Assembly: GCA_948567375.1 (NCBI GenBank)
Contig: OX419755.1
Location: 75,414,931 to 75,478,930 of the forward strand
Reading direction: 5' to 3'
Length of the DNA stretch: 64,000 nucleotides
DNA from: Lunularia cruciata
Taxonomy: Eukaryota; Streptophyta; Marchantiopsida; Lunulariales; Lunulariaceae
The translations under genes were made by a program, and so were the position numbers. Shown here one piece after another: positions 25,901 through 38,812 of the stretch. The first letter of the stretch is position 1. Each line of letters begins with the position of its first letter. The notes under the pieces were generated by a model. That model was not told the origin of the DNA, did not search any database, and saw nothing but the letters and a program-made list of their open reading frames with translations.

Positions 25901-26290
25901 CACCCTTGATACCCTAGTTCATAAACTTGCTCCCAATTGGATACGTCCATTTGATATCACCCAAATCATTTCTCTTGTTGCTTATTAACTTGCCTTGCCT
26001 TGTCATATACAAATTTACCATGTCTTTCATTTTTTCAAGTTGAAACTCTTTGTTTCTAATCCATCTTCCTTTTCCTCTTTTGTCCAACCCTCTCCTCCTC
26101 CTATCAATGATCATGAATAGTATGAAGTTAATCATACCCTTGCATGTTCCCACATTCAACGTGGTTGCCAACAACATACTAAGTATAAAGTCCTTTAAAA
26201 GGGTATCCTTTTCATGATGCTACTTAGGAGCCTCTTTATCATCTTCATAATGCACATGACCATCCAAGATTTTGAAGCTTCCAGGATGAC
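22980..26290 (+). pseudogene. Chromovirus pol polyprotein, broken
   Basis: Motifs in order on the plus strand: a protease end (VVVPLHYDVILGLAWLEHH, near 23140-23200); reverse transcriptase with LPISIPMNRPIYHLSPKELE, CIDYRGLNK and the catalytic VFFDDILIYS at 24001-24030; integrase with LDLITPLA (from 25235), VFVDNLNK, HHGMPH, FDRDP (about 25420-25437) and AYHPQIDGQT; and a chromodomain-like end containing YEVNHTLA, KGIPFHDAT and LHNAH (26120-26275). Stop codons and frame changes occur throughout, for example just after FDRDP. The chromodomain assigns it to the chromoviruses. The gag part between 22.2 and 22.9 kb is too decayed to read. Confidence 0.87.
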
Positions 26291-26325
26291 AAGGACGTAA
26301 CCAACTAGAAATGAGGGAATATATA

Positions 26326-26783
26326 TATAACAATATAGAGTTTACAAACGAGTTAGTCAAAGAATAATAAATAAGCTAAATTATCCAAGAATTATAAGAA
26401 TATTCTAGAAGCATTTATAGAGCTACTTGGTACCTTCTAAGTATTGGGTAAGGTATACCAAGTGGTGACTTCTAAGAGAAAGCTTATTTGGAAGCTTGAT
26501 GGCTAGCTTAGCTTGCACAACTAGTAGGTGGTTTCTTGGGAAGCTTCCTAACTAGCTTAGCTTGCATACCAAGTAGGCAACTTCTAGAAGATAGCTTCTT
26601 GAGAAGCTTCCTAGTTAGTTCAGTTTATACTCTAAGAATATGGTTTTTAAGAGGCTTCTCAAGAGCCTTGTATGTTCCTTATAAATACCAAAGCCCAAGC
26701 TCATGCTAGGCATTTAGAGTTTCTCTCATTCAAAAACCCCAATGTGATCTTTTATCTCTTATTTCCCTCCTCAGTCTTTTACA
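26326..26783 (+). repeat. Chromovirus 3' LTR, 458 bp
   Basis: Starts TATAACAATATAGAG, with the first G of the canonical TG mutated, and ends CTTTTACA, matching the solo LTR end CTACTACA. TATAAATACC lies near 26682. It is preceded by a short purine run (GAGGGAA), a poor polypurine tract. Confidence 0.82.
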
Positions 26784-27999
26784 ATTGTGCTTCATTGTTC
26801 TAATCTCCTAAATTCACCTCTTCATCCATCCTTGGCAACAAAATAAGAGTGAAGGAGTTATCATTGTTTGACCTTGCATTTTGTTCCAAAGTAACTATTC
26901 ATTTGTTAGATATATTTTGTGCTCTAAAATGGCTTGCTTTGTGCATTATATCATCATTTCATTTGTGGTCCTTGTTTTCTCCTCCACGTCTACTTCATTT
27001 TTAAGGATACCTTTATAACTTGGGATACTTTCTACTTCTTTGAGACTTGAACTTTGGGTCTCAAACTTGCACCTTCTTACAAATATTATCATATTGCAAA
27101 TTTCTTCAACTTGTACAATCTTCTTTGTATGAGAAAACTCCTCATCTATCTCATGATATTTGGAAGATTTAGATGCCAACTAAAATACATTAGATAGTGG
27201 AAGTTGCTAGGATATTTCTCCTTCTCTTCTTCTATTAAGAAGTTCATTCCTATGTAGAAGTGGAGAATGAAGAGGGCTAAGATTGTAGGTATCTCTTCCA
27301 CCATATCTTCTAATAGTTTACTAACTCGTTCTTTGAACATCCTAACCTAGCTTACAAGTTATTTTGTGTGTATGAGCTAGAAGAAGATTACATAAGCCAT
27401 TTCATTTTTACTTGAATAACTTCATTATCTTTTTGGTGATGACTTGTTGGGTAGGATCCTTGAAATCCTCTATCTTGTATCCATTTTTCTACTTACTACC
27501 AACAAATGAGTCTTCAATTTTGGCTTTCAAACTCTTACTTGGATGACAACAAGATGTCCATGTACATCTAGCCAAACAAGGAGCACTCTTATTCTAGCAC
27601 TTGTTGCCAATGGTCTTATGTCCACAAGACAAGATTTCCTCTCATAGTTTTGCCACTCATATAGGTTGTACTCCGAAGCTCCTCTAGCAAAGATATCTAA
27701 AAGACTCAAATCCCATAACAAGAATTCTAGTTCCATCTATATGTAATCCATTTGGCAATACAAGCCACACTTGGAAATTTTTAGAGGTTTGCAAAAATAT
27801 CTTCAAGTTTCTCTTGTCTCACCTGATCCTTCATCTTCACAATACACGATGACATCATTGATTCTTTGAGTGCTAGAATCTACCCTATCCCAATACCCTC
27901 TTACACAAATTTCATTTTTTCACTCTATTGACGAAAGAAAATCTATTCAAGGGAGTTGATATATGCTTGTGCAACAAAACTTCAAGAAATTGAAAAGTG

Positions 28000-29549
28000 A
28001 AAAGTGAAAAATGAAAAGATCTTTCTCATGAAGTAAGGACATCCTTTTATAGTTTTGTCACATTGGTTTGTCCTTCAGCCATTGTGATAGTTGGTGATGG
28101 GTCTTGATTGGGTCCCATATGCATGTTGTCTAATATGGCATAGTCAAAAATCCATTCTTTGATAGCTCAATCATGCAGGGCGTATGAATGTCCATGGCAC
28201 TACATTTTTTACGTTTGACATGCTTTGTAGTATGGTGGAAGTTTTTAGGCACAAATGCTTGTAGCTCATAACAAAAGAACTTTGTAACAACGGTAGTTTA
28301 TAATAAAATGATGTTTTTCATCTTTATATTCTCCAAGGATTGCTTGTATTGGATGCTTTGTAAGGGCAACAATAGTTACAATACAAACTTACAACTTCTA
28401 TTTTGTTAAGTTGTACAAACACGAGGACTCCTATCTTTGTTGATCATTTTGACATTGCTGATTAGAAGTTTCTTGTGATTTGCTCTATCACCCTAACATT
28501 GTGAAGAGTTTGTACAATGACTTGTTGTATTTACATTGGTATTGATATCTTAGTTATGCTTTACTTATAGTTATCCTATCAAACTAACTACAAAAATAAG
28601 TTTTCTCTATCTAGGTAAAGGTAGATCACCACAATTAATATTATAAATGAAATTGATTATCCTATAGAAAATTATATTACAAATATATTATTATGAAATA
28701 TGATAGGAAATAAGCATTATTTTCCTTTGAGCATATAAGTATGCTGCAAAATATAATCAAATTTTGGCTTGAGTAATTTATTTATCTTTGAGAAAAAATT
28801 TAATTAAAAACCTCTCCACTAATAAAGGAATAATCTTGAAGAAAATTTAATATTGGGTTGAAAATTTTTTACTCATTGAGAGAATTTCATCTAATAGACT
28901 TCTTTGCCAGTGGGAGAGAGGACTAACTATGTATGAATTATAATGGGAAAGTTAAGTATGTTTGGAGAAGATTTTAATATGTACTTCATTGATCTTAATT
29001 TGATACAAAAAATTGTATATTTTAATTCAAACACAAAACATAAAAAAGGAATTTAAGATTATTTACTAATTTGTTAAAGCTTAAAATATTATATCATATG
29101 ATACATATCATAATTATTATTTTTGTCCTCAAATAATTTTAATGAAATATCATATCAATAACCAAAACGATTGCAGTTTAACAAGTGAACCAAATTGGTA
29201 TAGTTTGAGCAAAGATGAATTACTTATTTCTTTTATACTTTTCAAATTAAAAATATGTTACTTATTTTTAATGAATATATTTATATACAAAAACATCAAT
29301 TCCTTAATACTAGTAAATAAGAGCATGGATGAACTCAACCATACAAATTTAAATTAGGAATTCAATTCTCAAGTAGGTTTTTAATGGTAGGTATTTAAGT
29401 CTCTTGAAGCCAATAAAATTTAGATAATAAATTACATTATAAAATAAATATATTATTTTTAAATTATACTTAAAAGATAATATGGTTACCAATATGTTAA
29501 AACATAGATTTTCTAAACCTAATATCATGGGGTGTCAATGTAAATTACA
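28000..29549. other. AT-rich spacer between the two repeat copies
   Basis: No coding frame or known element. Confidence 0.5.
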
Positions 29550-32500
29550 TAAGGAAATATAGTTGTAACAACATGGTCGTCCCAATTTTTAATATTACAG
29601 TAATAATGGGTTGGTCCCATAAGGATACAAGTTTAGTATGACTAAAAACAGATAAAAGTGTCACTTATGATGACAATCTATTGTTTCATATTTAATTCCT
29701 TGGTAGAGTCATTCATATTCAAGTGTAATGTCCTCACTCTTTGTCCACTACAACAAGACAAAACAAACAAAACTTACATTCACTATAGATTTTATCCAAA
29801 GGATTCTTAAATGTGGCGGTTCAGTTTTAATGAAGGTCATTTTACCCCTAAATTTCTCATACATTCCTTCTGGTCCAACCAAATTCTTGATTACAAGCAC
29901 CGAGACATTCATAAGTACTACAATCCATAGCCACCTCACAAAGTTCAAGTTGTATAAGAGTAGCAATATTAAGGTGTATGGTGGATAGCATCCTAGAATG
30001 TGCAAACTAAGAAGGAATGAGGTCTTCCAAGGGTTCAATCACTCTAACAACTATGATTATGATATTACCTTCCACTCTTCCTAGAAGGCATAACATTATA
30101 GGAGTCTTGAATGCTTACACTATTAAATCTTACAAGGAAGTGGTACTTTATGATACTTTAGGTGTGTGGCAACCTATCTCTATATCATTATTGATCTATA
30201 TAGAGCCTCCATAGTTGCACACTCTAGTTCCATACAAATGATTCCTCTCACTCAAATGCTTCTACTCATACATCAAGATTCCTCACTCCTGCCCAATTAA
30301 GCATGTAATCACTCATACAAAGTGCATACTAATACACGTATACCAACTCAAGAGTCGTAATGGTATAAACTTCATTTACTAGAAAAGAAAAATGCACCAA
30401 ATGGATGCAATGAACCTCAAGCTTAAGCCTTTTATATGCATCCTACTTAGCCATGAAGAAATCCAACGGCTACCATGAGTTGTAAATCTCTTAATTACAT
30501 CTAAGGCACCCAATGCTATTTGCATATTATCTACTTATAGTGTCCTAACCTAGTTTTTAGTAGGTGCAAGCCGTGTGGTATGGCTATCTTAGCCTCTTAA
30601 CATGTTGTCTACAGCTAGTATGATAGATGTTAAGCTAGGCACAATACCTTTATATTGTTCCTAACCATGTACAAAGTATGTACACATGAAAAATACCTTG
30701 GATTACAACTACAAAAAACTACCCTATCCTATCTATGAGATAATATTTAGTCATTTGAAAAAAATTGGATGCCACTTATTCTGTACAAAGTTTTCATGGT
30801 TGTTACTTATGGTCAATATAAACTGGCAGCACTTGTTACAAACTTGTACCCACTCCTTTACATATATAGATTAGTTTTACGAGCTCCTTCTTATAACTTT
30901 CAACTATTCATACAAAGCTAGTATTGTCTTCTTAAACTTGGAGTGGTATGGCCTTGCAATTTGACAAACAATGCATTGAGTTGTTCATTTTTATTGGCCT
31001 TCCTCTCCAACACATCAATATGCATTCTTAAGTCTTTTAGCTTTTTATGCTTGAGGTTTTCATTGGCAATGCATTCTAACTAGTTCAAGAGTTGAGTGAT
31101 CGTCTGCCTAGTTGTGATGAGTAGCCTCATCCATTCATTTTCCAAGTTGGTTCTTTCATTTTAGAGTTTGTTTTTAGTAGCTCATTCCATATCTTATAAT
31201 TTTTGCTCATCTTCCTTCATCCACAAGCATTTAAGACTTGTATTGGGGTCCAAGATACAACAATTGGATGTCTTCTTTAGATTGACATATAATGTTTGGG
31301 CCATCATTGTCTTGGTTTTGGCTTCCTTTAACTTGGCTTGTAGAGTCTCCAATTTGTTTTCTTGGGTCCATAGTTTGTCTTCATGATACTCTTGTTGTTG
31401 GAAGGCTTGCCGCAATGGTCATTGAATTTTACCTTCAATTATAGAATAAGCACATCATTTTTTCTGGTCAGAGGAGATTGTCCTTCTAGAATTTTTCTAG
31501 ACGTGTGTCCTTCTCCTTAAATTTCTCCTTGGCTTTGATCACTTTGTTATGCAGGAGGACCTTCTCCTTGGTCATTGTCTATGCAAGCTTGTGCAGATGT
31601 TGTCCTAGTGTGGTTTGTTGAACATAGGGTCAAGTTCCTTGTAGAGTGGCAAGAACTCCTCCATTATGGGTGTAACAATGTTCATAGTGTAAATTTCCAT
31701 TAGCCACAAGAGTGAGTTACATTTGCATTTCATGTGACTTATGAAGGTCTTGGTCACAATCATATTTGTGGATCATTCTCCACTATTTGACCAAGCATGC
31801 ATGGGTTGATTTTATTATCTTTATTTCTTCTCTCATTGGCCTCCTTTCTTTTTTGGTATGCTTTTTGTTGTCCACTTATGGACTCTTCCTCCACTAGTGT
31901 GACTAGATTGTTATTTTAAAGAAGCTGCATACTTTGACAACATTATGGTTTTTCATTTCCTACTCCATTTGCCATGTTTTATCATCAATTGTTGTTCCCA
32001 ATGACCTCATCTCTTTGTTCTATGTTCCTAAGACAAAGTTGATGAAAGCTAATGTTCTTGATGGGATCCTTCTTAGTTTGGAGATATGGATCCACTCATC
32101 TTCCTCATTTGATTCCTTCCCCAAATAAAAATATCCATGTGGTCATATTATTAGTTGCCGGTGGTAATGATTATACTTTATTGTTTGGTCTCCTATGTCC
32201 ACCTCATAATTTTGCACAAGTGACAAAATTTGGGTGAAAGAATCATCACTTCCAGCTTCCATGTTTTCTAATGAGGTTGCTCTCTTACTCATTTGTGATG
32301 TGGATTTTCCAACCTCTCCCCTCACTTTAGGTCCACCTATTTTTCCTAAGGCTTCTTTACTTCCACTCTTGTTGGACAATACATTGATTGTCTAACAGCT
32401 TGTTTGTGCTTTTGGAAGCCTAAATCTTAGTTCTCACCCCGATCACCTTCTTGCAAATGATAATCATATTGTAGGTTTTAACAATGGTCACAAACTTCTT

Positions 32501-33350
32501 TGTGCAAGCAACCCTCTTTTCTGCCTTGTGATATTTCATGATTTCTTTTGGTAGGTCAAGGTACACACTAAAGTACACTAGATGGTATTTTTGATTGGGG
32601 TATTTCTACTTCTTCTTTGTTTAAGAGGTTCATCCCTATGTAGAAATGCAAGATGAAAGGAGCTACAATCCTAGATGTGACTTTGAGCATATCATCCAAC
32701 AACTTAGTGACCCATTCTCAAAACATCCTCACTCAACTTATGGGTTGTTATTTGTGCACAAGCTGGAAAAAGATTGCTTGATACAAGTTCATGTAGGACA
32801 TTTTTTGACATGAATAACTTCATAATTGTTTTTGTGACAACTTGTCAAATATGGTCCTTGAGATCCTCTATATTGTACATGTTTGTTGACTTCCACACAC
32901 AAATAAGTCATCAATCTTGTCCTTCACATCTTTATTTGGACATCCATGGGAAGTTTTCATGTGTATTTTGCCAAACAAAGAGCATTTTTCTCTTGACACT
33001 CATTGCCAATGATCCTCTATGGACATTGTTTGACTTGCTCTCAATATCCTGCCACTCACTTAGAAGTTATTATGGATGTCCTCTAGTAGGGAGAATGTAC
33101 AACAAATTCCAATCCCAAAGCGAGAACTCCATATTCTGACTTTGGAGGCAATTAGACCCGCAATACAAACCCCACTTGGAAATCTCTAAAGGTTTGCTTA
33201 TGATTTCTATAGATTGCCATATCGTCACTCCTTTGCAATTCATAGCGCCATTGCTTAATTATTTGGATTCAAGAATCTACTTTGTTACTAACACCCATTA
33301 TTTGTGATGATAAGCAAAGGTGGTATTTACAAGTGGCTCTCTCTTTTCAT
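29550..33350 (-). repeat. Unclassified ~3.8-kb repeat, copy 2 (uninterrupted)
   Basis: The uninterrupted paralogue of 17.86-28.0 kb. The minus strand holds scattered open pieces. At 31415-31194 there is a coiled-coil-like fragment (KLETLQAKLKEAKTKTM) and at 32379-32143 a Ser/Lys-rich fragment (GGPKVRGEVGKSTSQMSKRA). The minus-strand text at 33.1-32.5 kb also reads in part as a protein. There is no reverse transcriptase, integrase or DDE motif, and no clear terminal repeats. It could be the gag-like half of a retroelement, a non-autonomous transposon or a captured gene. Confidence 0.7.
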
Positions 33351-35799
33351 TAACAAATTTATGTAAAAACAGTGTAATCTCAATATAAATACATTTCATA
33401 CTTTCAATAAGGGAAACAATTATAGCATATTATAGTTGTGGATACAAGCATAAAGGTTGTTGATATTAGTGAAATGTTGTATTACAAATTATTGAGACCA
33501 AGAAATATAATTTTTTTCCTGCTATAGTTTTTTATACAATAATATTTGTGAGATTTTGATATGTTCTTTCACCTTATAGAGTATATGCCGTAGAATATTT
33601 TTTCATTTCGGAATCTATTGATAATGAAAGCATTATACATACAATTTTTAGTTAAATAAATTTCTATCAATATGTATATTTAATTAATTTTTAAATTAAT
33701 TTTACATATTGATAGGAAAAAATGCTATAAAATTCTAAAGGAGACTCAATTATATTGCTCAGAGTATTCTGTGGAACCATCCATCAAGATGTAGATGAGA
33801 CTAATAACTTTGCTTTTAAAGGAATTTGAATATTGATTGTAAAATAAAGATGTTCAAGCTATCTTCCTCGGGTCTTTGTGTTAACAAAACAGAATCAGTA
33901 GATTTAACCTCCAACAAAATTCAAGACTTAAGTTATGCCGAATATGACATCAAATTTTGCAGCCGAAACCCTTTTTATGCTCTCACTAGTAACAGAATGA
34001 CAAAAATGACAAAATTGTAAAAAATGGATATTGGAAGGAGAATGACAATTTTTACTCTAAGGGGCTCTAATGACAATAAAAAGCTCTAATGACAATTTTG
34101 TCATTCTGCTGGAAGGAGAATAGAATGACAATATTCCGCCTACAGTTAACCTCACAGGCTAGAGTCAAAATGGACACCATTGTTGATTATATTCAGATAG
34201 GTATATATGTTATTAGAGTGTTATCAAGACCTATATTGCAAAATGAAATCTCTCAACTGAAACCATAAAGCATTATATCCTTAAAAATCCTATTTTTTAC
34301 CCTACTCTTTTTCCCTATCTTTTCAGGTAATAAATTAACTAACATTCTTCGCCTAGATAAGAGACAAATATTCTGTCCGCGCCAAGATACAGTGCTCCCA
34401 AACTAGTCGGCACTCTTATTGCTAATTCATTCATGGAGTTTATTACAACTAGTATTTATCTGATTACTACCGATATGACTGCTTTACCTTCTAGACTGAA
34501 ATTTTAGAGAAACTAAAAGACCTATAACTTTATCCCGAATAACTCTCTTATTTGCTTCTATTCTGGTATTTGATACTCCTGCTTTTTTTCTTTTATTCAC
34601 ATCTGCAGCTTCATATGAAAACACTTGCAGAAAAACACTTGCCACCTGCAAGATGGATTTGACTAGACATAGTTATTCATATTCAAAATTATAATTTGCA
34701 TGAATTTTTTAAACCTCGCGGAAATATCATTGACATCAATGTCCTATTTGGAACTGTTTCAAATTTTTTCAAAGATCAAAGTGGACCAAACTGCCCTCTA
34801 AAGTTGAGGGGAGAACAAATATCCTATCCATAATAATATCCACGGATCACAGACCAAACGGACGGCTTTCTAGTCTCTCCTTTCAATTTGTTTTGTTTTA
34901 ATACCTTTTTTGAGTCAAACTGTGTGCGGATAAGACGCTAATTGATCAACAGCGAACGCTTGTTGATCAATTACCTGACCCCGAACCTAGTTTTAGGCGG
35001 TTAAGAAGCTCGTCATATGACACACAGCAAAATGCCTGGTATAAGGAATTGGGGTAGCGAGCCCCACGAGCCAGTCCCCGGACTCATTTGGCGGTAATTG
35101 ATCTGGTCCGTTTTGGATCAAGTTGTCTTTTATTCGTTCTCTAGTCACCGACAGTAAAAAATAAAGTCATATCCATGGAAAAAGTAGACGTTCTATTTGA
35201 AAATATTCGGAACTACCTGAAGTTTTAAACCCCAATGAGAGCTCAGTTCACGACAAGAAAGAATGGAGTATTAACAATGGTTGAATACAAGCTGGTTGAA
35301 GAGCTAAAGATCCAAACTTTGATTCCTTATACTCCGTCTTCCGAGAAAGAAGTTAATGGCTATCACATTTGTCTAAAAGTGTCTAAATTTCTCAAATAAA
35401 TAAATTCCCTGAGTAAAATCGTAAATTTAGTCAATAAGTTATCTAGCTCTTAGGATGGGAGACGAGGACAAGTTTAATTTTGTTATCAAAATGATTTATT
35501 TATAAATATAAATAGTGTTTTTTTAATAATTTTGGGGAATTGGAAACAGTCTTTTGTCATAAATTTTATGCTCATACTCCTAGTAGAAAATTGAAATTTT
35601 TTGAATTGTCTTTACTGTTTAATTACTCTAATTTTCTCTCAGACTCAAATTTTTGTTTTCTCCTTGATGTAATATTCACCTAATTTTGTAAATAGAGGAC
35701 TCAATCATGGCGCTCATAAAATCTTTTAGTAATATCAAGCAAAGTTGTACACAATTATAATATTAGTGAGAGTGGTTAGCTTCTTCGGCGGGTTGCATT
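33351..35799. other. AT-rich stretch with a GC-richer patch at 34.9-35.1 kb
   Basis: No gene recognised. Around 33998-34110 there are inverted copies of AGAATGACAAAATTG. At 34939-34973 there is a near-perfect hairpin. Confidence 0.5.
34939..34973. repeat. Hairpin-forming inverted repeat
   Basis: TAATTGATCAACA and its exact reverse complement TGTTGATCAATTA are separated by 9 bases that also pair in part (GCG/CGC). It lies in a short patch richer in GC than its surroundings. Confidence 0.85.
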
Positions 35800-35999
35800 T
35801 TGGGGTTATTTGAGACTAGTTTTCCATGTCCATGTTTATTCCATAGGCTACCCCACACATTCCATGATGAGGTTAGACATACTTTTTGTGTACCACTTGA
35901 TCATTTGGCATGTGATCCCTTGGCGAGTTAGCATGGTTCCTATTCCTTTTACTCCCTCGATGTTGTCTTCGTTATGCCGGAGTGGGACATGCGGTGCAT

Positions 36000-38700
36000 A
36001 GTGACTTGGCTACTAGATTTTGTTGATTCCAAGCGGGGGATTGGGTAGCCCTTTAGGAGGATTTTGTTAAGGTTACATGGTTTTTGAGACAAGTGTCACC
36101 ATAGGATACCACAGAGTCCACTTGATTACGATGGTGTAAGACATTAGGTCAAGCGGAAGAGTTTAGTAGAGCAGAACAAATGCTGCACCTTTTGTCTATG
36201 GCGAGTCCCATTGATGAGACTATCTCTTCCCTACTCTATCTATATCCTATAGCAGTAGAGGGACTACCACTAGAGGTCTTAGATTATCAGCTTGAGTAGC
36301 CTTTATGTCTTGATAGGTTGCTATTTGCACAAGCATTGTGCACTACCCCTCACCTTTCCTCAAGAGGCTTGTTAGGGATGGTTTATGAGCACCTTAGAGA
36401 TTGCTTTTAGGCAGATGCTCCTTCTAGTGGTTTTATTGAGTTGTTTCAAGTGGTTGCAACAATAGCAAGAGGAGACATTCCTATGTCTATTAGTCGGGTG
36501 TTAGTTGCTTGTTGACTTCTTGCGATAGAGAAGGATATAGGAGCATTAGATCAATTGCTATTGGAGAGATCTTTTTGCATTTGGTCAAGCGTACCATGGT
36601 CTTTCAACATTTTTATCACTTTTGATAGCACCTCAATCTATATTAGTTTGAAGGAGCTATACTTGGAGGTTGCGAGGCTATATATCTAGGCATTAGGGCA
36701 GTCATAGATATCCATTTGGAGTGGGTTGTCCTATAGGTGAATGTTGAGAAGGCTTTTAATAGCATCTCACAAGCATCCATCTTTAGAGAGCTTAGGGAGG
36801 CTGGTGGATCCTTGGTGAGTCTTATTCCTTTTGCGCGGTCTTTTTATGGCTCTCATGCTTCCCTTTACTACTAGCATGGTTTTACACAAGGAGTCATCAT
36901 CTTGGAGTCAATTGTTGTCTACATCAAGGAGATCCTTTAGGGGGACCTTTATTTGCCATAACTCACTTTAGAGCTCTCCTATCTACTACGTTGGCGATGC
37001 TAGGTTGTGTATTTTCCTCCTTTGTAGATGATACACACATTGTGGGCCCAATAGATCAGATTAGGCAAGCCTTTTGACTACTTTACTACCAAGCTACATC
37101 TAGTAGGCTTGAAAGTCAAGGTGTCAAAGTGCAAGGTATGGTTCCTTTTATGTATCCCTCCCCACTTTGAGCTTCCAAAGGGTGTATCACATCTATAGAT
37201 GGACTACGTGTTCTTGGAGTGCCAATAGGATCCGAGGATTTTGTCACATGCTTCTTAGAGGCTGCCCTTGCAGAAGATGTTCTCCATGGGGATGACCTTC
37301 CGTTATTAGGAGATCTGTAGGTGGCACTTGGTATACTCTCCTCTAGTATTGCTCATCAACCATCCTACCTCATACGTACAATTCCCCCTTCATCGTCCTT
37401 CATATCACATTTGAGAGCATTTGATAAGAGGATTATGGGAGTCTTTGGTGATATTATTTGACTAAGGACATTTGAGTGTGTGATAGGGGATTTGGCATGT
37501 AGATAGATAACTCTACCGATCTTATATGGAGGGGTTGGATTGCTATCTATGAAGGAGATGGCACCTATAGCATTTTTGGTAGTTAGGCTCTCTTGACACT
37601 CCTACTTTCCTCTCGTTTTGTGGTCGTTGACATGCCAATTTTGGAGACTTTTGTGATAGAGGTGGAAGAGAGATCCTTTTCTCTCCAAATGTTATTGCAA
37701 CATATGAGAAATAGTTTATCCCCACTAGCATGAGAGGACTTTCCATCTTTTGCTTCACTATCGTTAGATTGGACTAAAGGTTTACAGTCTTCCTTGATGG
37801 AGCGATAGTGTGAGCATACATTTGAGAGAGAATGTCTAAGAAAGAATGTGTTACATTCTCTCTTAGTTGACTTGTCCATTCCTCAGGCTACTAGAGCACG
37901 TCTTTGCTCTTGCTCTAACAAGGGTGCAGGCTCTTGGATCCAAGCTCAATCGTGCATTAGGGCATTCCGACTTGTACTAGCTACTTTCTCTATAGTGATG
38001 AAGTTTTGCCTAAGTTTGGTCCACCCATTTGCATCTTCATTACTCACTTGTGAGTGTGGTTCTACACTAGATGCATCAACTGTCCATATGACATGGTGTT
38101 CTTTTGGAGGACAAAAGATAGCTACCCATATGCTATTAGCTTGATATAGCTTGCTTGCTATAGCACGAGAGAGTGGATGCTTGGCTTGGAAGGAGCATTC
38201 GATGCTTTGCAGACGACACGTGTTAGGGCAGACTTATACTTGGTCCAAGATGATCAGGTGATAGTAACAGATGTCGTGGTTAAGGATCCTACATGGGACA
38301 TAGTTTCGGAGGGAGTGATTACCCGTCCCTTGAAATAGGCAACGAGTGCAGCAGTAGGTCGTAAGGTCTCCAAGAATAGGGGCATGCAACATGGTCACCT
38401 CTTTGTTCCTCTAGCCTTGGAGTTATATGGGGTAATGGACACGGTGGTCTACACATTTGTCAAGGGAGTGAGTGAGAGCTTATCATGTTAGGCGCCATGG
38501 GTACCACTCTCACTCTCATACTTTGTAGTATATTTGAGACAATGTGTGTTCATTGGTCTATAGAGTGCGGTTGTTGGTGCAATCCATAGGAGAGCAATCA
38601 CATTAGGTGATGTTTCTTCGGATCCTCCAATTGTTCGTAGTCCGTACAACTTGCATAGCTGGGATATCTTAGGTGTGCTAGTGCAAATTTCTCTGCCATT
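36000..38700 (+). pseudogene. Non-LTR (LINE-like) reverse transcriptase, broken
   Basis: Plus-strand fragments keep the order of a reverse transcriptase: IARGDIPMSISRVLVA (about 36470), the SIAIGEIF block (36551-36571, relatives read PIAIGE), VNVEKAFNSISQASIFREL (from 36738) as the block A region, and catalytic FVDDTHIVGP (37021-37050). A C-terminal part contains DDQVIVTDVVVKDPTWDI (from about 38250) and GAIHRRAITLGDVSS just before the 3' tail. The last region may be a restriction-like endonuclease, but that is inference. Stops and frame changes are numerous. Upstream sequence to about 35.8 kb probably belongs to it too, without readable motifs. I know similar FxDDTHI-type reverse transcriptases from plant genomes but cannot name the clade. 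Confidence 0.8.
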
Positions 38701-38812
38701 GGGGCCCCAAACTCTATTGGGGCTTAGCCCCATTTTACCTTTTTAGTCTCTCCCTTGTATGGCTTGATGTGGTCTTCCCATCCTTAGTATTTTCTGCGTG
38801 GTCGTCTTCTTT
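38560..38812 (+). mobile_element. Non-LTR retrotransposon 3' end, copy C
   Basis: Continuous with the reverse transcriptase remnant upstream, which identifies this tail as the 3' end of that element. It contains GGATATCTTAGGTGTG, the palindrome GGGGCTTAGCCCC near 38720, GGCTTGATGTGGTCTTCCC and GCGTGGTCGTCTTCTT at the end. It is inverted relative to copies A and B. Confidence 0.83.

Larger units (their letters stand above)
21676..26783 (+). mobile_element. Ty3/gypsy chromovirus, about 5.1 kb, degenerate
   Basis: Two LTRs (21676 to about 22218 and 26326-26783) flank a gag-pol remnant in the order protease, reverse transcriptase, RNase H, integrase, chromodomain. The flanking 5-mers are ATTTT on the left and ATTGT on the right, compatible with a decayed 5-bp target duplication. 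The element sits inside copy 1 of the 3.8-kb repeat, next to the opposed solo LTR of the same family at 20557-21003. Confidence 0.88.
17860..28000 (-). repeat. Unclassified ~3.8-kb repeat, copy 1, expanded by three LTR insertions
   Basis: Four segments (about 17.86-18.61, 19.36-20.55, 21.01-21.67 and 26.79-28.0 kb) align in order with the single block at 29.55-33.35 kb. Examples are CAAAGGATTCTT at 18110/29800, CCAACTCAAGAGTC at 19392/30343, and the region around AAGTTCATTCCTATGTAGAAGTGG at 27240 against 32622. The three gaps are occupied by LTR elements described separately. Any original coding capacity was on the minus strand: short fragments rich in Lys, Glu and Leu suggest a protein with coiled coils, but stops are frequent and I do not recognise the family. 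Confidence 0.75.
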
